A stretch of 11,657 bases of DNA from Candidatus Accumulibacter iunctus (GTDB taxonomy: Bacteria > Pseudomonadota > Gammaproteobacteria > Burkholderiales > Rhodocyclaceae). Under the pieces are notes generated by a model. The model was not told the DNA's origin. It saw nothing but the letters and a program-made list of their open reading frames with translations, and made no database searches. A program made the position numbers and the translations under genes. The stretch covers positions 1 to 11,657 of the forward strand of contig DDUX01000111.1 in NCBI GenBank assembly GCA_002345025.1, in the 5' to 3' direction. Each line of letters begins with the position of its first letter. Positions within the stretch are counted from its first letter, which is position 1. Of this stretch, positions 1-6,657 are shown one piece after another.

Positions 1-59
1 TGGGCATCGGCGGCGCGTTTGCCGCGCTGACACGACGCCGCGCGCGACGCCGATGCCCA
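1..59. repeat. 12-bp perfect inverted repeat spanning the first start codon
   Basis: Bases 1-12 (TGGGCATCGGCG) are the exact reverse complement of bases 48-59. The spacer is 35 bases. The right arm contains the ATG at 53-55. The left arm begins at the window edge, so the pairing may extend further. In mRNA it could form a stem hiding the start codon. A chance pairing in GC-rich DNA is possible. Confidence 0.5.
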
Positions 60-643
60 CTCCCGACCTCAGCGCCATGCTGCGCTGGCCGGACGTCCCG
101 GCCTGCTACGGCTGGTTGGCACTCGATCGTCGCGGTCGCTGGCGCCTGCGCGGCGAGACGCTCACCCATCCGGGCCTCATCGCCTTCCTCAACCGGCAGT
201 ACGGGTGCGACGGGAGCGGCAACCATTTCGTCCAGAATGGCCCGCAGCGCGTCTATGTCGAACTCGAGTACACCCCGTGGGTGGTACGCCTGGGCGCCAC
301 GGGCCAGCTCGAGACGCACGTCGGCACGCCCGTCGACGAGATCCGTGGCGCCGCCATCGACGAGGAGGGGAATCTGCTGCTGCAAACACCCGACGGCATC
401 GCGCTCCTCTGCGACCACGACCTTCCGGCGCTGCACGGCTGCCTGCTGCTGGCGAACGGCATGCCGGCCGACGACGCCAGCGTGCTTGCCGCCATGCGCG
501 CGGGGGACAGCGCGGCGAGCGCGCTGACCCTGGCCTGGCGAGGGACGCGGGTGCCGGTGCGCTCGCTGCGCCGGGCCGAGGTCGCGCAACGCTATGGCTT
601 CGTCGCCTCACCGCAGCCGGCAGCGCTGGAGGAGCAGCGATGA
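53..643 (+). CDS. conserved hypothetical protein, 196 aa, coupled to DUF455 gene
   Basis: I do not recognise this protein with certainty. It is soluble, with no signal peptide or membrane segment. Residues 20-80 carry an alternating strand-like pattern (YGWLALDRRGRW, then VYVELEYTPWVVRL) that faintly recalls DUF1285-type small beta-rich proteins; this is a weak resemblance only. The ATG at 53 is used because it is the first one. The frame is open to the window edge, so a longer N-terminus is not excluded, and there is no good Shine-Dalgarno sequence before it. ATG at 77 is an alternative start. The stop overlaps the start of the next gene by 4 bp (ATGA, 640-643), so the two are almost certainly co-translated and may share a process. 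No catalytic motif is visible. Confidence 0.8.
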   Translation: MPTPDLSAMLRWPDVPACYGWLALDRRGRWRLRGETLTHPGLIAFLNRQYGCDGSGNHFVQNGPQRVYVELEYTPWVVRLGATGQLETHVGTPVDEIRGAAIDEEGNLLLQTPDGIALLCDHDLPALHGCLLLANGMPADDASVLAAMRAGDSAASALTLAWRGTRVPVRSLRRAEVAQRYGFVASPQPAALEEQR

Positions 644-1431
644 ACCCGCGGCAACTCGCCCTCGATGCCCTGCTGCTCGGCGACGCGGCGGCGAAGTGCG
701 CCGCCGTCGACGCGCTGCCGCTGCCTGCCCGCGAGCAGACGCCCACCGACCCCGACAGTAGCCGGCTGCTGCGCGAAAGCCTGCCCGGCCGCGGCGCCCG
801 CCCGCTGCTGGTCGCGCCGACGCAGCTCGCACAGCGAGCGGTGACCACGCGCGAGGGGCGCGCCGCGCTGTTTCATTCGCTGGCGCACATCGAGCTGAAC
901 GCCGTCAATCTGGCGCTCGATGCCGTCTGGCGGTTTGGCGGCCTGCCCGGCGACTTCTACCGCGACTGGATCGGCGTCGCGCGCGAGGAGTCGCAGCATT
1001 TCCAGTTGTTGCACGGCCACCTGCAGACGATGGGCTTCTGCTACGGCGACTTCCCGGCGCACGACGGGCTCTGGGAGATGGCCGAGAGGACGCGTGACGA
1101 CCCGCTGGCGCGACTCGCGCTCGTGCCGCGAGTCCTCGAAGCACGCGGCCTCGACGCGGCCCCGCTGATTCGCGACAAGCTCCGGCACGCCGGTGACGAG
1201 CGCGGTGCAGCGCTGCTCGAGATCATCCTGCGCGACGAGGTGGCACACGTCCGCATCGGCAACCGCTGGTACCACTGGCTGTGCGAGCGCCGCGGCCTCG
1301 ACCCGCTGTCGTGTCAGGCCGAACTCGCCCGGCGCTATCGGGCACCGCGCGCCCGCGGCCCGTTCAACCTCGACGCCCGGCGCGCCGCCGGCTTCGACGA
1401 GCAGGAACTGGCGGCCCTGCAGGCCGGATGA
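640..1431 (+). CDS. DUF455 family ferritin-like di-iron protein, 263 aa
   Basis: The protein matches the DUF455 family, which has a ferritin-like four-helix fold. The expected di-iron ligand set is visible: E85 in HIELNAV, E117 and H120 in EESQH, E167 in LEARGLD, and E200 and H203 in DEVAH. This E, ExxH, E, ExxH spacing is that of ferritin-like oxidases and hydroxylases, the superfamily that includes the tRNA hydroxylase MiaE. The substrate of DUF455 proteins is not known to me. The start at 640 is supported by a strong GGAGGAG Shine-Dalgarno about 8 bases upstream and by the ATGA overlap with the preceding gene. A longer frame from 205 is an artefact running over that gene. The length of 263 aa is normal for the family. 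A 6-bp stem (1422-1427 with 1439-1444) surrounds the stop but lacks a T tract. Confidence 0.9.
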   Translation: MNPRQLALDALLLGDAAAKCAAVDALPLPAREQTPTDPDSSRLLRESLPGRGARPLLVAPTQLAQRAVTTREGRAALFHSLAHIELNAVNLALDAVWRFGGLPGDFYRDWIGVAREESQHFQLLHGHLQTMGFCYGDFPAHDGLWEMAERTRDDPLARLALVPRVLEARGLDAAPLIRDKLRHAGDERGAALLEIILRDEVAHVRIGNRWYHWLCERRGLDPLSCQAELARRYRAPRARGPFNLDARRAAGFDEQELAALQAG

Positions 1432-1560
1432 GAACATGCCGGCCCGTTCCCAGGGCCAGCCATTGCGGCTTCCCGGATGAGCAGCAAGCGTCCGCGTTGG
1501 CCAACGACCAATCAGCGGCCGGCGGCATTTCGTCCGGACTTTACTGGAGCGAGCCTTGCC

Positions 1561-1833
1561 ATGCGTTATCAGGTTTTCATGGAAGAAGAGGAAGGAGCCG
1601 ACGGTTCCGGTGATCTCGCCAGCTTCGACACTCTGGAGGGAGTATGGGAGTTCATCCGCAGGCATCTGCCGACCGGCGTCTACAGCGATCGCCGCCTGGT
1701 CTGGGTCAAGGACCGCGAAGCCGACGGCGAGGTGTCATTCTCGGTGACCGGCGAACTCTGGTCCGAGCACTGCGAAACACCGCTCGCCTTCGCGCGCTGC
1801 TTCAAGATGTTCCTCGATTTCCGGCACCCCTAG
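1561..1833 (+). CDS. small hypothetical acidic protein, 90 aa
   Basis: I do not recognise this family. The predicted protein begins MRYQVFMEEEEGAD, has a basic/aromatic middle (RRLVWVKDREADGEV) and ends with a Cys- and Phe-rich stretch (C71, C80, FKMFLDF). There is no signal peptide or membrane helix. I chose ATG 1561 because a GGAG at 1546-1549 sits 11 bases upstream and the acidic, well-ordered sequence begins there. An in-frame ATG at 1477 would add 28 residues of low-complexity Pro/Arg-rich sequence and is less likely. It lies alone, 129 bp after the DUF455 gene and 118 bp before the exporter. The codon pattern (G/C in third position) supports real coding. Confidence 0.65.
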   Translation: MRYQVFMEEEEGADGSGDLASFDTLEGVWEFIRRHLPTGVYSDRRLVWVKDREADGEVSFSVTGELWSEHCETPLAFARCFKMFLDFRHP

Positions 1834-1951
1834 GCGTGCGTGTCGCTGCTGCCGAACGGCGTGCAGCAGGCGTCGGACCGCGCCGGCATGGCCGCCCGGA
1901 CGACTCCGGCTGCCAGGCGACGGCCGGGCTCTCGTCGCTTCGGCTGCCGCC

Positions 1952-3142
1952 GTGCTAGCCACACCACGCCCATCCGCTCGGCTGGCGCTGCTGCTGACGA
2001 CCCTGGTGGCCCTCGGGCCCCTGTCGACCGACCTCTACCTGCCGGCTCTGCCGACGCTCGCCAAGGTTTTCGCCAGCGATGCCGCCGGGGTGCAACTGAC
2101 GCTGTCGGTGTTCCTCGCCGGCTTCGCCTGTGGACAGATCTTCTACGGCCCGCTGTCCGACCGTTGCGGGCGCCGCCCGGCGCTGCTCGGCGGACTGGCG
2201 CTCTACTGTCTCGGCTCGCTCGGCTGCATCTTCGCCCCCGACATCGCGACGTTGATCGGCGCGCGCTTCGTGCAGGCGCTCGGCGCCTGCGCCGGGCCGG
2301 TGCTCGGACGCGCGATCGTGCGCGACATCTGGGGCGGCAGCGAGTCGGCCCGCATCATCGCCTACATGGGCAGCGCGATGGCCATCGCACCGCTCGTCGG
2401 GCCGACCCTGGGCGGCTTCCTGACCGTCCTCTTCGGCTGGCAATCGAACTTCGTGCTGCTTCTACTGATCGCCGGCGCGCAACTGCTGGTGGTCGCGCGC
2501 ACGCTCGGCGAGAGCAACCTCCGGCGTGACCCCGGAGCCACCAGCCCACGGCAGATGCTCGCCAACTTCGCCGAACTGCTGGCCAACCGCGCCTACCTCG
2601 GCTACCTGCTGACCTTCTCCTTCTCCTACAGCGCGCTCTTCGCGTTCATTTCGGCGTCGTCGTTCGTCCTTGCCGAGCGGCACGGGCTGACGCCGCAGAT
2701 CTACGGCATCTGCTTCGGCAGCGTCGTCGCCGGCTACCTGCTCGGCTCGCTGATTTCCGGGCGGCTGGTGCGACGGCTCGGCAGCGACCGGCTGCTTCTG
2801 ATCGGCGCCTGCGTCGGCGCCGTCGCCGGTCTCGCCATGGCGCTGCTCGAGTTCGCCGGCGTGCACACGCTCGCCGCCATCCTCGTACCGATGTTCTTCT
2901 GTACCATGGCAACCGGCCTCGTCATGCCGAACGCGATCGCCCGCGCGCTCGCCCCCTACCCGGCCATGGCGGGCTCGGCGTCGGCACTGATGGGTTTCGT
3001 CCAGATGACGTTCGCCGCACTGGTGGGAATCGCCGTCGGCCACGGGCTGTCGGGCGGTGGCGCGGCACTGGCGACAGCGGTGGCGATCTGCACCCTGCTC
3101 GCACCTGTTTCGTGGTGCCTGTTGCTGCGCCGTAACCGCTGA
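1952..3142 (+). CDS. Bcr/CflA-type MFS drug efflux transporter, 396 aa
   Basis: This is an inner-membrane proton-driven exporter of the major facilitator superfamily, Bcr/CflA (DHA1) subgroup. Members export drugs such as bicyclomycin, chloramphenicol or sulfonamides; the substrate here cannot be told. Visible signatures are the Bcr/CflA N-terminal STDLYLPALP (residues 25-34, with D27 in TM1), MFS motif A GPLSDRCGRRPAL (66-78) in the TM2-TM3 loop, motif B around R104 with LGRAIVRD in TM4, and the antiporter motif C APLVGPTLGG (146-155) in TM5. About 12 hydrophobic segments run to the end, and the length is normal. The start is GTG at 1952, with no clear Shine-Dalgarno. The later GTG codons would cut into TM1. 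It stands as its own unit, with an intergenic gap on the left and toxin-antitoxin debris on the right. Confidence 0.93.
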   Translation: MLATPRPSARLALLLTTLVALGPLSTDLYLPALPTLAKVFASDAAGVQLTLSVFLAGFACGQIFYGPLSDRCGRRPALLGGLALYCLGSLGCIFAPDIATLIGARFVQALGACAGPVLGRAIVRDIWGGSESARIIAYMGSAMAIAPLVGPTLGGFLTVLFGWQSNFVLLLLIAGAQLLVVARTLGESNLRRDPGATSPRQMLANFAELLANRAYLGYLLTFSFSYSALFAFISASSFVLAERHGLTPQIYGICFGSVVAGYLLGSLISGRLVRRLGSDRLLLIGACVGAVAGLAMALLEFAGVHTLAAILVPMFFCTMATGLVMPNAIARALAPYPAMAGSASALMGFVQMTFAALVGIAVGHGLSGGGAALATAVAICTLLAPVSWCLLLRRNR

Positions 3143-3152
3143 CGCGGCGGCG

Positions 3153-3299
3153 TTCGATCCCCGACGAGCAGCCATCCTGCTCATCGGCGGCGACAAGACG
3201 GGCGATGATCGCTGGTACAACGCGAATGTGCCCATCGCCGACCGACGCTACGAAGAACATCTTGGGCAACTTCGAAAGGAAGGGCTGATTGATGGCTAG
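3153..3299 (+). pseudogene. C-terminal remnant of a RelE/HigB-like (phage Gp49-like) toxin
   Basis: The frame encodes FDPRRAAILLIGGDKTGDDR followed by WYNANVPIADRRYEEHLGQLRKEG. This is the typical C-terminal half of the phage-derived Gp49-like / HigB subgroup of RelE toxins, which cleave mRNA on the ribosome; full-length members are about 110-120 aa. The N-terminal 60 or so residues are absent: upstream the frame runs into the tail of the exporter gene, and no start codon with coding character precedes F at 3153. The remnant overlaps the antitoxin start by 8 bases (3292-3299), as intact toxin-antitoxin operons of this class often do, which confirms the original operon order. It is very unlikely to be active. 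The family assignment is from memory of the motif DPxRxAxLLxGGDKTGxxRWY. Confidence 0.8.
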
Positions 3300-3378
3300 G
3301 AAGTTTGCAGATCTGCGGGCACAGATGTCGCCCGAGTCCAGGGCCCGCGCTGAGACGCGAGCGCAAGCCATGCTTGCG
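3292..3378 (+). pseudogene. N-terminal remnant of a HigA/XRE-type antitoxin
   Basis: From ATG 3292 the frame reads MARKFADLRAQMSPESRARA then ETRAQAMLA. This is the conserved N-terminal helix region of the XRE-family antitoxins that pair with Gp49-like toxins (MARKFxELRAxMSPExRA...AMLAEM). Homology stops after residue 29. The helix-turn-helix that should follow is missing, and the frame instead continues to 3537 as junk antisense to the neighbouring helicase gene. A ribosome binding site (GAAAGGAAGGG, about 3274-3284) remains upstream. No matching C-terminal half was found elsewhere in the window, including 6255-6657. Loss of the DNA-binding part makes it non-functional as a repressor. Confidence 0.78.
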
Positions 3379-3419
3379 GTTGTGAAAGAACCGCCAGAAC
3401 CTGGGCAGCACTTTCGACC

Positions 3420-6254
3420 TCATCCATGGCGCGGACCCGGATCCCGCTGCCGACGCGCCAGGGTGCGCAGGAGCATGTCAAGAACCTCATCGAGATGCTT
3501 GCCGACATCCTCGGCGAGAAAGCGCAGCACGACATAGCCGTTCTCCTGCAGCAGTGCATCCTTGCGCCGGTCGCGGCGGTAGGCTGCGGGGTCGGCCAGA
3601 TGTTGCGGGCCATCGAGTTCGACCGCCACCCGCGCCTCAGCCGCGAGCAGATCGACCTCCATTGCGCCACGCCCGTCGAAAGGAATCGGCAATTCGACGT
3701 TGAGAAGAAACTTCCCGGCGGTATCGGGAAGCGTCTGCAAGCGCCGGTAGAGGAAGGCTTCGCTGGCACTGCGCGCGCGCCCGACACCGCTCGCCCCCGC
3801 CTCGAACGTGCCAGCGGCGTGCACGAACAGCTCGCCGAGCGGCGCGTCCACCCCGTCGCGCAGCAGGCGCTGGACGCTGGCGGCATATTCGCGCTTCCAT
3901 TCCGCTTCGACCGGAAGCGGCACCTCGGGCGGCCAGCCGGGCACCGCGCTGGCCGGCAGCAGAATGGAGTACCCGACCGCTTCGTAGCCCTTGCAGCGCC
4001 GGTCGAACATCCGCGCCAGCATCGGCACATTGAGGTCGGCGTAGTCGTAGATGCGGACCTCCCGCTTGCTGTCGTGCAGGCGATGCAGACGGCCGGCATA
4101 CTGGGCAATCGTTCCTCGCCATGAAACCGGCAGCGTCAGGAACAGGGTGTCGAGACGGGCGTCGTCAAAGCCCTCGCCGAGGTAGCCGCCGGTCGCCAGG
4201 ACGACTCGTTCCTCGCTCTCCGGGATGGCCACCAGTCGCGCGAGCGCATCCTGCAATTGCCTCCTGCCCATGCCGCCGCGCAGGACCACCAAGTGGCGCA
4301 CGATCGGCGACAGTCGCTCGGCCAGTTGTTCGAGATGACCGGTTCGTTCGGTCAGGACGACCGGCGAACGTCCCTCGCGAACTGCCGCCGCGACGTCATC
4401 GACGATCAGGCGATTTCGTCTGTCGTCGGCGATCAGTGCCTCGTAAAGATCATGGAACTGGACGCGCAGGTCGGCGTCCCCAGCGCCGGGCGGAAGGAAT
4501 GCCGTCGGACGCACCCAGACGTTGTGGGTAAAAGGTCGCTCCGCTGCCTGTTCGCGCGCACTGACTAGATGACGGACCGGTCCGCACTGCATGAAGACGA
4601 TCGGGTGATGCCCGTCCTTGCGGGTCACGGTCGCCGACAGGCCAAGGACATACCTGGCCTTCGCTCGCCGGACCAGCTGCTCAAAGCTCGACGCCGGCAG
4701 GTGATGGCATTCGTCCACGACCAGATGACCGTAGTCCCCGACACGGTCATCGACCACGCCGGCGCGGACGAGGCTCTGGATCAGCGCCACGTCGAGCGTG
4801 CCGTTCGGCTTGTTGCGGCCGCCGCCGATGCGGCCGATGGCCTTGGACGGCAATCCCAGGAAGCTTGCCAGCCGTTCGACCCACTGCTCCAACAGTTGCT
4901 GGCGGTGCACGAGCACCAACGTGCTGACGCCGCGCCTGGCGATCAGCCACGCCGCGACAACGGTCTTGCCGAAAGCGGTGGTCGCCGCGAGTACGCCCTG
5001 GTCGTGGCCGGCCAGTGCCTCCGCGGCGACCGCCTGCCGCGACCGCAAGGCGCCCTGGAACGTGACGCCCAGCGGCACGCCGGGGTGGCGCTCGTCGCGC
5101 ACGATGCATTCGATCCCGAGGCTGCCGAGCAGATCCTGGATTTCGTCCAGGCAGCCGCGTGGCAGCCCGATATGCAGCGGATGCCCCTCGGCGCAGGAGA
5201 TCACCCGTGGCTTGCCGAAGGTCGGCAGGCGCATCGCCTGCGCCCGGTAGAACTCGGGATTCTGGAACGCCGCCAGCCGCAGCAGGCGATTGCGCAAGGC
5301 GGCTGGCAATCCCTCCCGCGCAAGATAGATCTCGTTGCCGAGGATCAGTTCCAGTCGTTCCGGCAAAGGCCCGACGATCGGGGGTTCGGCTCGGCGGCGC
5401 GAGGGCGGCGCGGTCCACGGTTCTGCGTCGCCTTCCGCGTCTTCGTCGAGCACGGGACAGCGAACCCCGACGACGCGGCCGCGTTGCTCGGCGGCGCGGA
5501 CAATGGACTCGGCTTGCGCACGGGTGATCCTTTGCATGGTCGAGAGAAACGCCCACTGATCCGGCCAGGGAAGCAACCGTTCGTCAAGGAACACGCTGTC
5601 GTCGCTCTGCCGCGGGCGCTTCTGCAGCGGCAACGCGATCAAGTTGCCGAAGCCGCCCTTGGGCAGGGTGTCCTGGTTCGGAACGAAACGGTCGTACGAA
5701 TCCAACCCGACTTCCGGTCGTCGTTCCATCGTCTCGGTGAGGATGTGCGCAGCGAGTTTCCTCGCCAGGACAGCCGGCAGAGCCTCGGCGAAGAACAACC
5801 ACAGGTGGCCACCGTTGCCCGAGCGCGACCGCTCAACCGCGGCCGGCAGCCCAAATTGTCGGCAGGTCTCGCTAACGGCACCGATGTCCGCACGCCAGCC
5901 TTCCTTGTCGAAGTCGACGGCAAGAAGGAAGCAGGTCTCATCGAGAAGCATCGGGTACAGGCCGATGACGAACTCGCGACCACGGTCGTCGTGGCCGCAA
6001 AGATGCTGGCGAATGGTTTCGTCGGTCAGCGGCAGGAATCGCCGACTGGGGCAGTCCTGGCACCTGACCGCCCGTTTGTCGCAGAGACCGCGCACCCACT
6101 CGTTGGCGCAGGCCGGGCTGTAACCGGTCTTGCCGGTGCGGAGGCTTGCGAAAAGGCGCGGATAGAGGTCGTCCCGTCCCCGAAAGAGCGACCGGAACAG
6201 GGCGATCTTGGCGGCTACGGCGGAGTTATGGGAGACTACGGCATCGGCGCTCAT
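3420..6254 (-). CDS. primase-helicase-nuclease fusion (TOTE-type conflict system protein), 944 aa
   Basis: Residues are numbered from the proposed Met. An N-terminal Cys cluster (C49, C58, C65, C68) precedes an archaeo-eukaryotic primase-like domain with VDFDKEGW (D114, D116) and RSRSGNGGHLW (H150). An XPB-like superfamily II helicase follows: motif I ATTAFGKT (424-431), Ia VHRQQLLEQW (449-458), II DECH (514-517), III SAT (540-542), and VI QYAGRLHRLH (718-727). The C-terminus (about 830-925) is a DUF559/Vsr-like PD-(D/E)XK nuclease, with EVDLL (D868), VELDGPQH (E879, D881) and RRDRRKD. All key residues are present. This architecture is that of TOTE-conflict-system proteins, thought to act in DNA-level defence; function here is inferred. 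The start at 6254 is chosen because the longer frame (from 6371) translates a REP-like repeat. No good Shine-Dalgarno precedes 6254, so the start is uncertain. It is a single gene with no same-strand partner in the window. Confidence 0.9.
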   Translation of the reverse strand: MSADAVVSHNSAVAAKIALFRSLFRGRDDLYPRLFASLRTGKTGYSPACANEWVRGLCDKRAVRCQDCPSRRFLPLTDETIRQHLCGHDDRGREFVIGLYPMLLDETCFLLAVDFDKEGWRADIGAVSETCRQFGLPAAVERSRSGNGGHLWLFFAEALPAVLARKLAAHILTETMERRPEVGLDSYDRFVPNQDTLPKGGFGNLIALPLQKRPRQSDDSVFLDERLLPWPDQWAFLSTMQRITRAQAESIVRAAEQRGRVVGVRCPVLDEDAEGDAEPWTAPPSRRRAEPPIVGPLPERLELILGNEIYLAREGLPAALRNRLLRLAAFQNPEFYRAQAMRLPTFGKPRVISCAEGHPLHIGLPRGCLDEIQDLLGSLGIECIVRDERHPGVPLGVTFQGALRSRQAVAAEALAGHDQGVLAATTAFGKTVVAAWLIARRGVSTLVLVHRQQLLEQWVERLASFLGLPSKAIGRIGGGRNKPNGTLDVALIQSLVRAGVVDDRVGDYGHLVVDECHHLPASSFEQLVRRAKARYVLGLSATVTRKDGHHPIVFMQCGPVRHLVSAREQAAERPFTHNVWVRPTAFLPPGAGDADLRVQFHDLYEALIADDRRNRLIVDDVAAAVREGRSPVVLTERTGHLEQLAERLSPIVRHLVVLRGGMGRRQLQDALARLVAIPESEERVVLATGGYLGEGFDDARLDTLFLTLPVSWRGTIAQYAGRLHRLHDSKREVRIYDYADLNVPMLARMFDRRCKGYEAVGYSILLPASAVPGWPPEVPLPVEAEWKREYAASVQRLLRDGVDAPLGELFVHAAGTFEAGASGVGRARSASEAFLYRRLQTLPDTAGKFLLNVELPIPFDGRGAMEVDLLAAEARVAVELDGPQHLADPAAYRRDRRKDALLQENGYVVLRFLAEDVGKHLDEVLDMLLRTLARRQRDPGPRHG

Positions 6255-6286
6255 TACCGTGAGAGTCGCGCGAGCGACTGACGAAT

Positions 6287-6328
6287 CTCCCCTCGCCCGC
6301 TCGCGGGAGAGGGGTCGGGGGTGAGGGA
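6287..6328. repeat. REP-like dispersed palindromic repeat
   Basis: The sequence has a CCCCTC / GAGGGG stem (6289-6294 with 6309-6314) continued by CCCGC / GCGGG (6296-6300 with 6303-6307), followed by a GGGGGTGAGGGA tail. It closely resembles the intergenic element common in many proteobacteria whose translation is typically read as PHPxPLPxxxR. Here it would be read as PHPRPLSRERARG in the overlong helicase frame. This is a non-coding repeat, not protein sequence. Copy number cannot be judged from one window. Confidence 0.7.
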
Positions 6329-6378
6329 AACGGTCATGGCTTTCATCATCCGGAGTGTCTGACAAAGCCATGACCGTT
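6329..6378. repeat. perfect 15-bp inverted repeat, 20-bp spacer
   Basis: AACGGTCATGGCTTT (6329-6343) is the exact reverse complement of AAAGCCATGACCGTT (6364-6378), with a 20-base spacer. It lies about 75-125 bases upstream of the proposed helicase start and about 30 bases downstream of the predicted -10 box. In the helicase leader RNA it would form a strong stem-loop. There is no U tract, so it is not a classic terminator. Each arm contains an ATG. It may be a dyad operator, a leader hairpin, or the trace of a rearrangement. Confidence 0.75.
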
Positions 6379-6411
6379 GGGTGGGACGAGCAGTCAAGGG
6401 CAACCCAGACG

Positions 6412-6441
6412 AGTATAGGTGGCCGGCTCGCTGGTCGTCAA
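6412..6441 (-). promoter_or_regulatory. predicted sigma70 promoter for the primase-helicase gene
   Basis: Read on the minus strand, TTGACG (6441-6436) is followed after 18 bases by TATACT (6417-6412). Each hexamer matches the sigma70 consensus at five of six positions. The start of transcription would fall near 6405, giving a leader of about 150 nt that includes the 15-bp inverted repeat and the REP-like element. Confidence 0.55.
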
Positions 6442-6657
6442 ACCGGAGCTCCGTTTGGTGTCGTCAATGAATCGAGGGCGCTTGGAGAACTCGGACCGCA
6501 GGATCCGTCGTATCGGCCCCACTGGGGTAGGGAACTCCAACGGAGGCTGACAAGTGCGTGGCGGTCGATGGATGGGTCACTGGCGATCGGGTTTGGATCC
6601 GATTGCTTGCGGCGGAGATGCCCGCCCACCGCCATTTCCCCGTAAGATAGCCCGGGG

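Larger units (their letters stand above)
6255..6657. other. 403-bp divergent intergenic region with promoter, inverted repeat and REP-like element
   Basis: This gap separates the minus-strand primase-helicase gene from the plus-strand ClpX-like gene. It holds a small 6-bp hairpin (AGTCGC 6264-6269 with GCGACT 6274-6279), a REP-like palindrome, a 15-bp inverted repeat and a minus-strand promoter, the last three listed separately. A near-palindrome around GGAGCTCC (about 6439-6456) lies at the -35 region. Between about 6470 and 6657 I see no convincing gene, RNA or promoter. The short frames there have no coding character. Confidence 0.6.

Noticed and set aside
1..52. Possible C-terminal tail of an upstream gene (GIGGAFAALTRRRARRR in frame 3, or WASAARLPR with a stop at 28-30 in frame 1)
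   Set aside because: Only about 10-17 codons are visible. The frame-3 reading stays open to about 530 across the next gene, so neither tail can be supported.
205..639. N-terminal extension of the DUF455 frame
   Set aside because: It is low-complexity Arg/Ala-rich antiframe sequence over the 196-aa gene; the strong Shine-Dalgarno and ATGA overlap place the start at 640.
1422..1444. GGCCGG/CCGGCC stem at the end of the DUF455 gene as terminator
   Set aside because: It has only 6 bp, an 11-base loop and no T tract; such stems are expected by chance at this GC content.
3379..3537. Continuation of the antitoxin frame as a real 81-aa protein
   Set aside because: After residue 29 the sequence loses all resemblance to the family and runs antisense into the helicase gene.
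4569..6281. 570-codon open frame on the plus strand
   Set aside because: It is the antisense shadow of the primase-helicase gene, caused by high GC; it shows no protein motifs.
6643..6648. TAAGAT as a -10 box for the ClpX-like gene
   Set aside because: There is no -35 partner at suitable spacing, and the start of transcription would almost coincide with the ATG.
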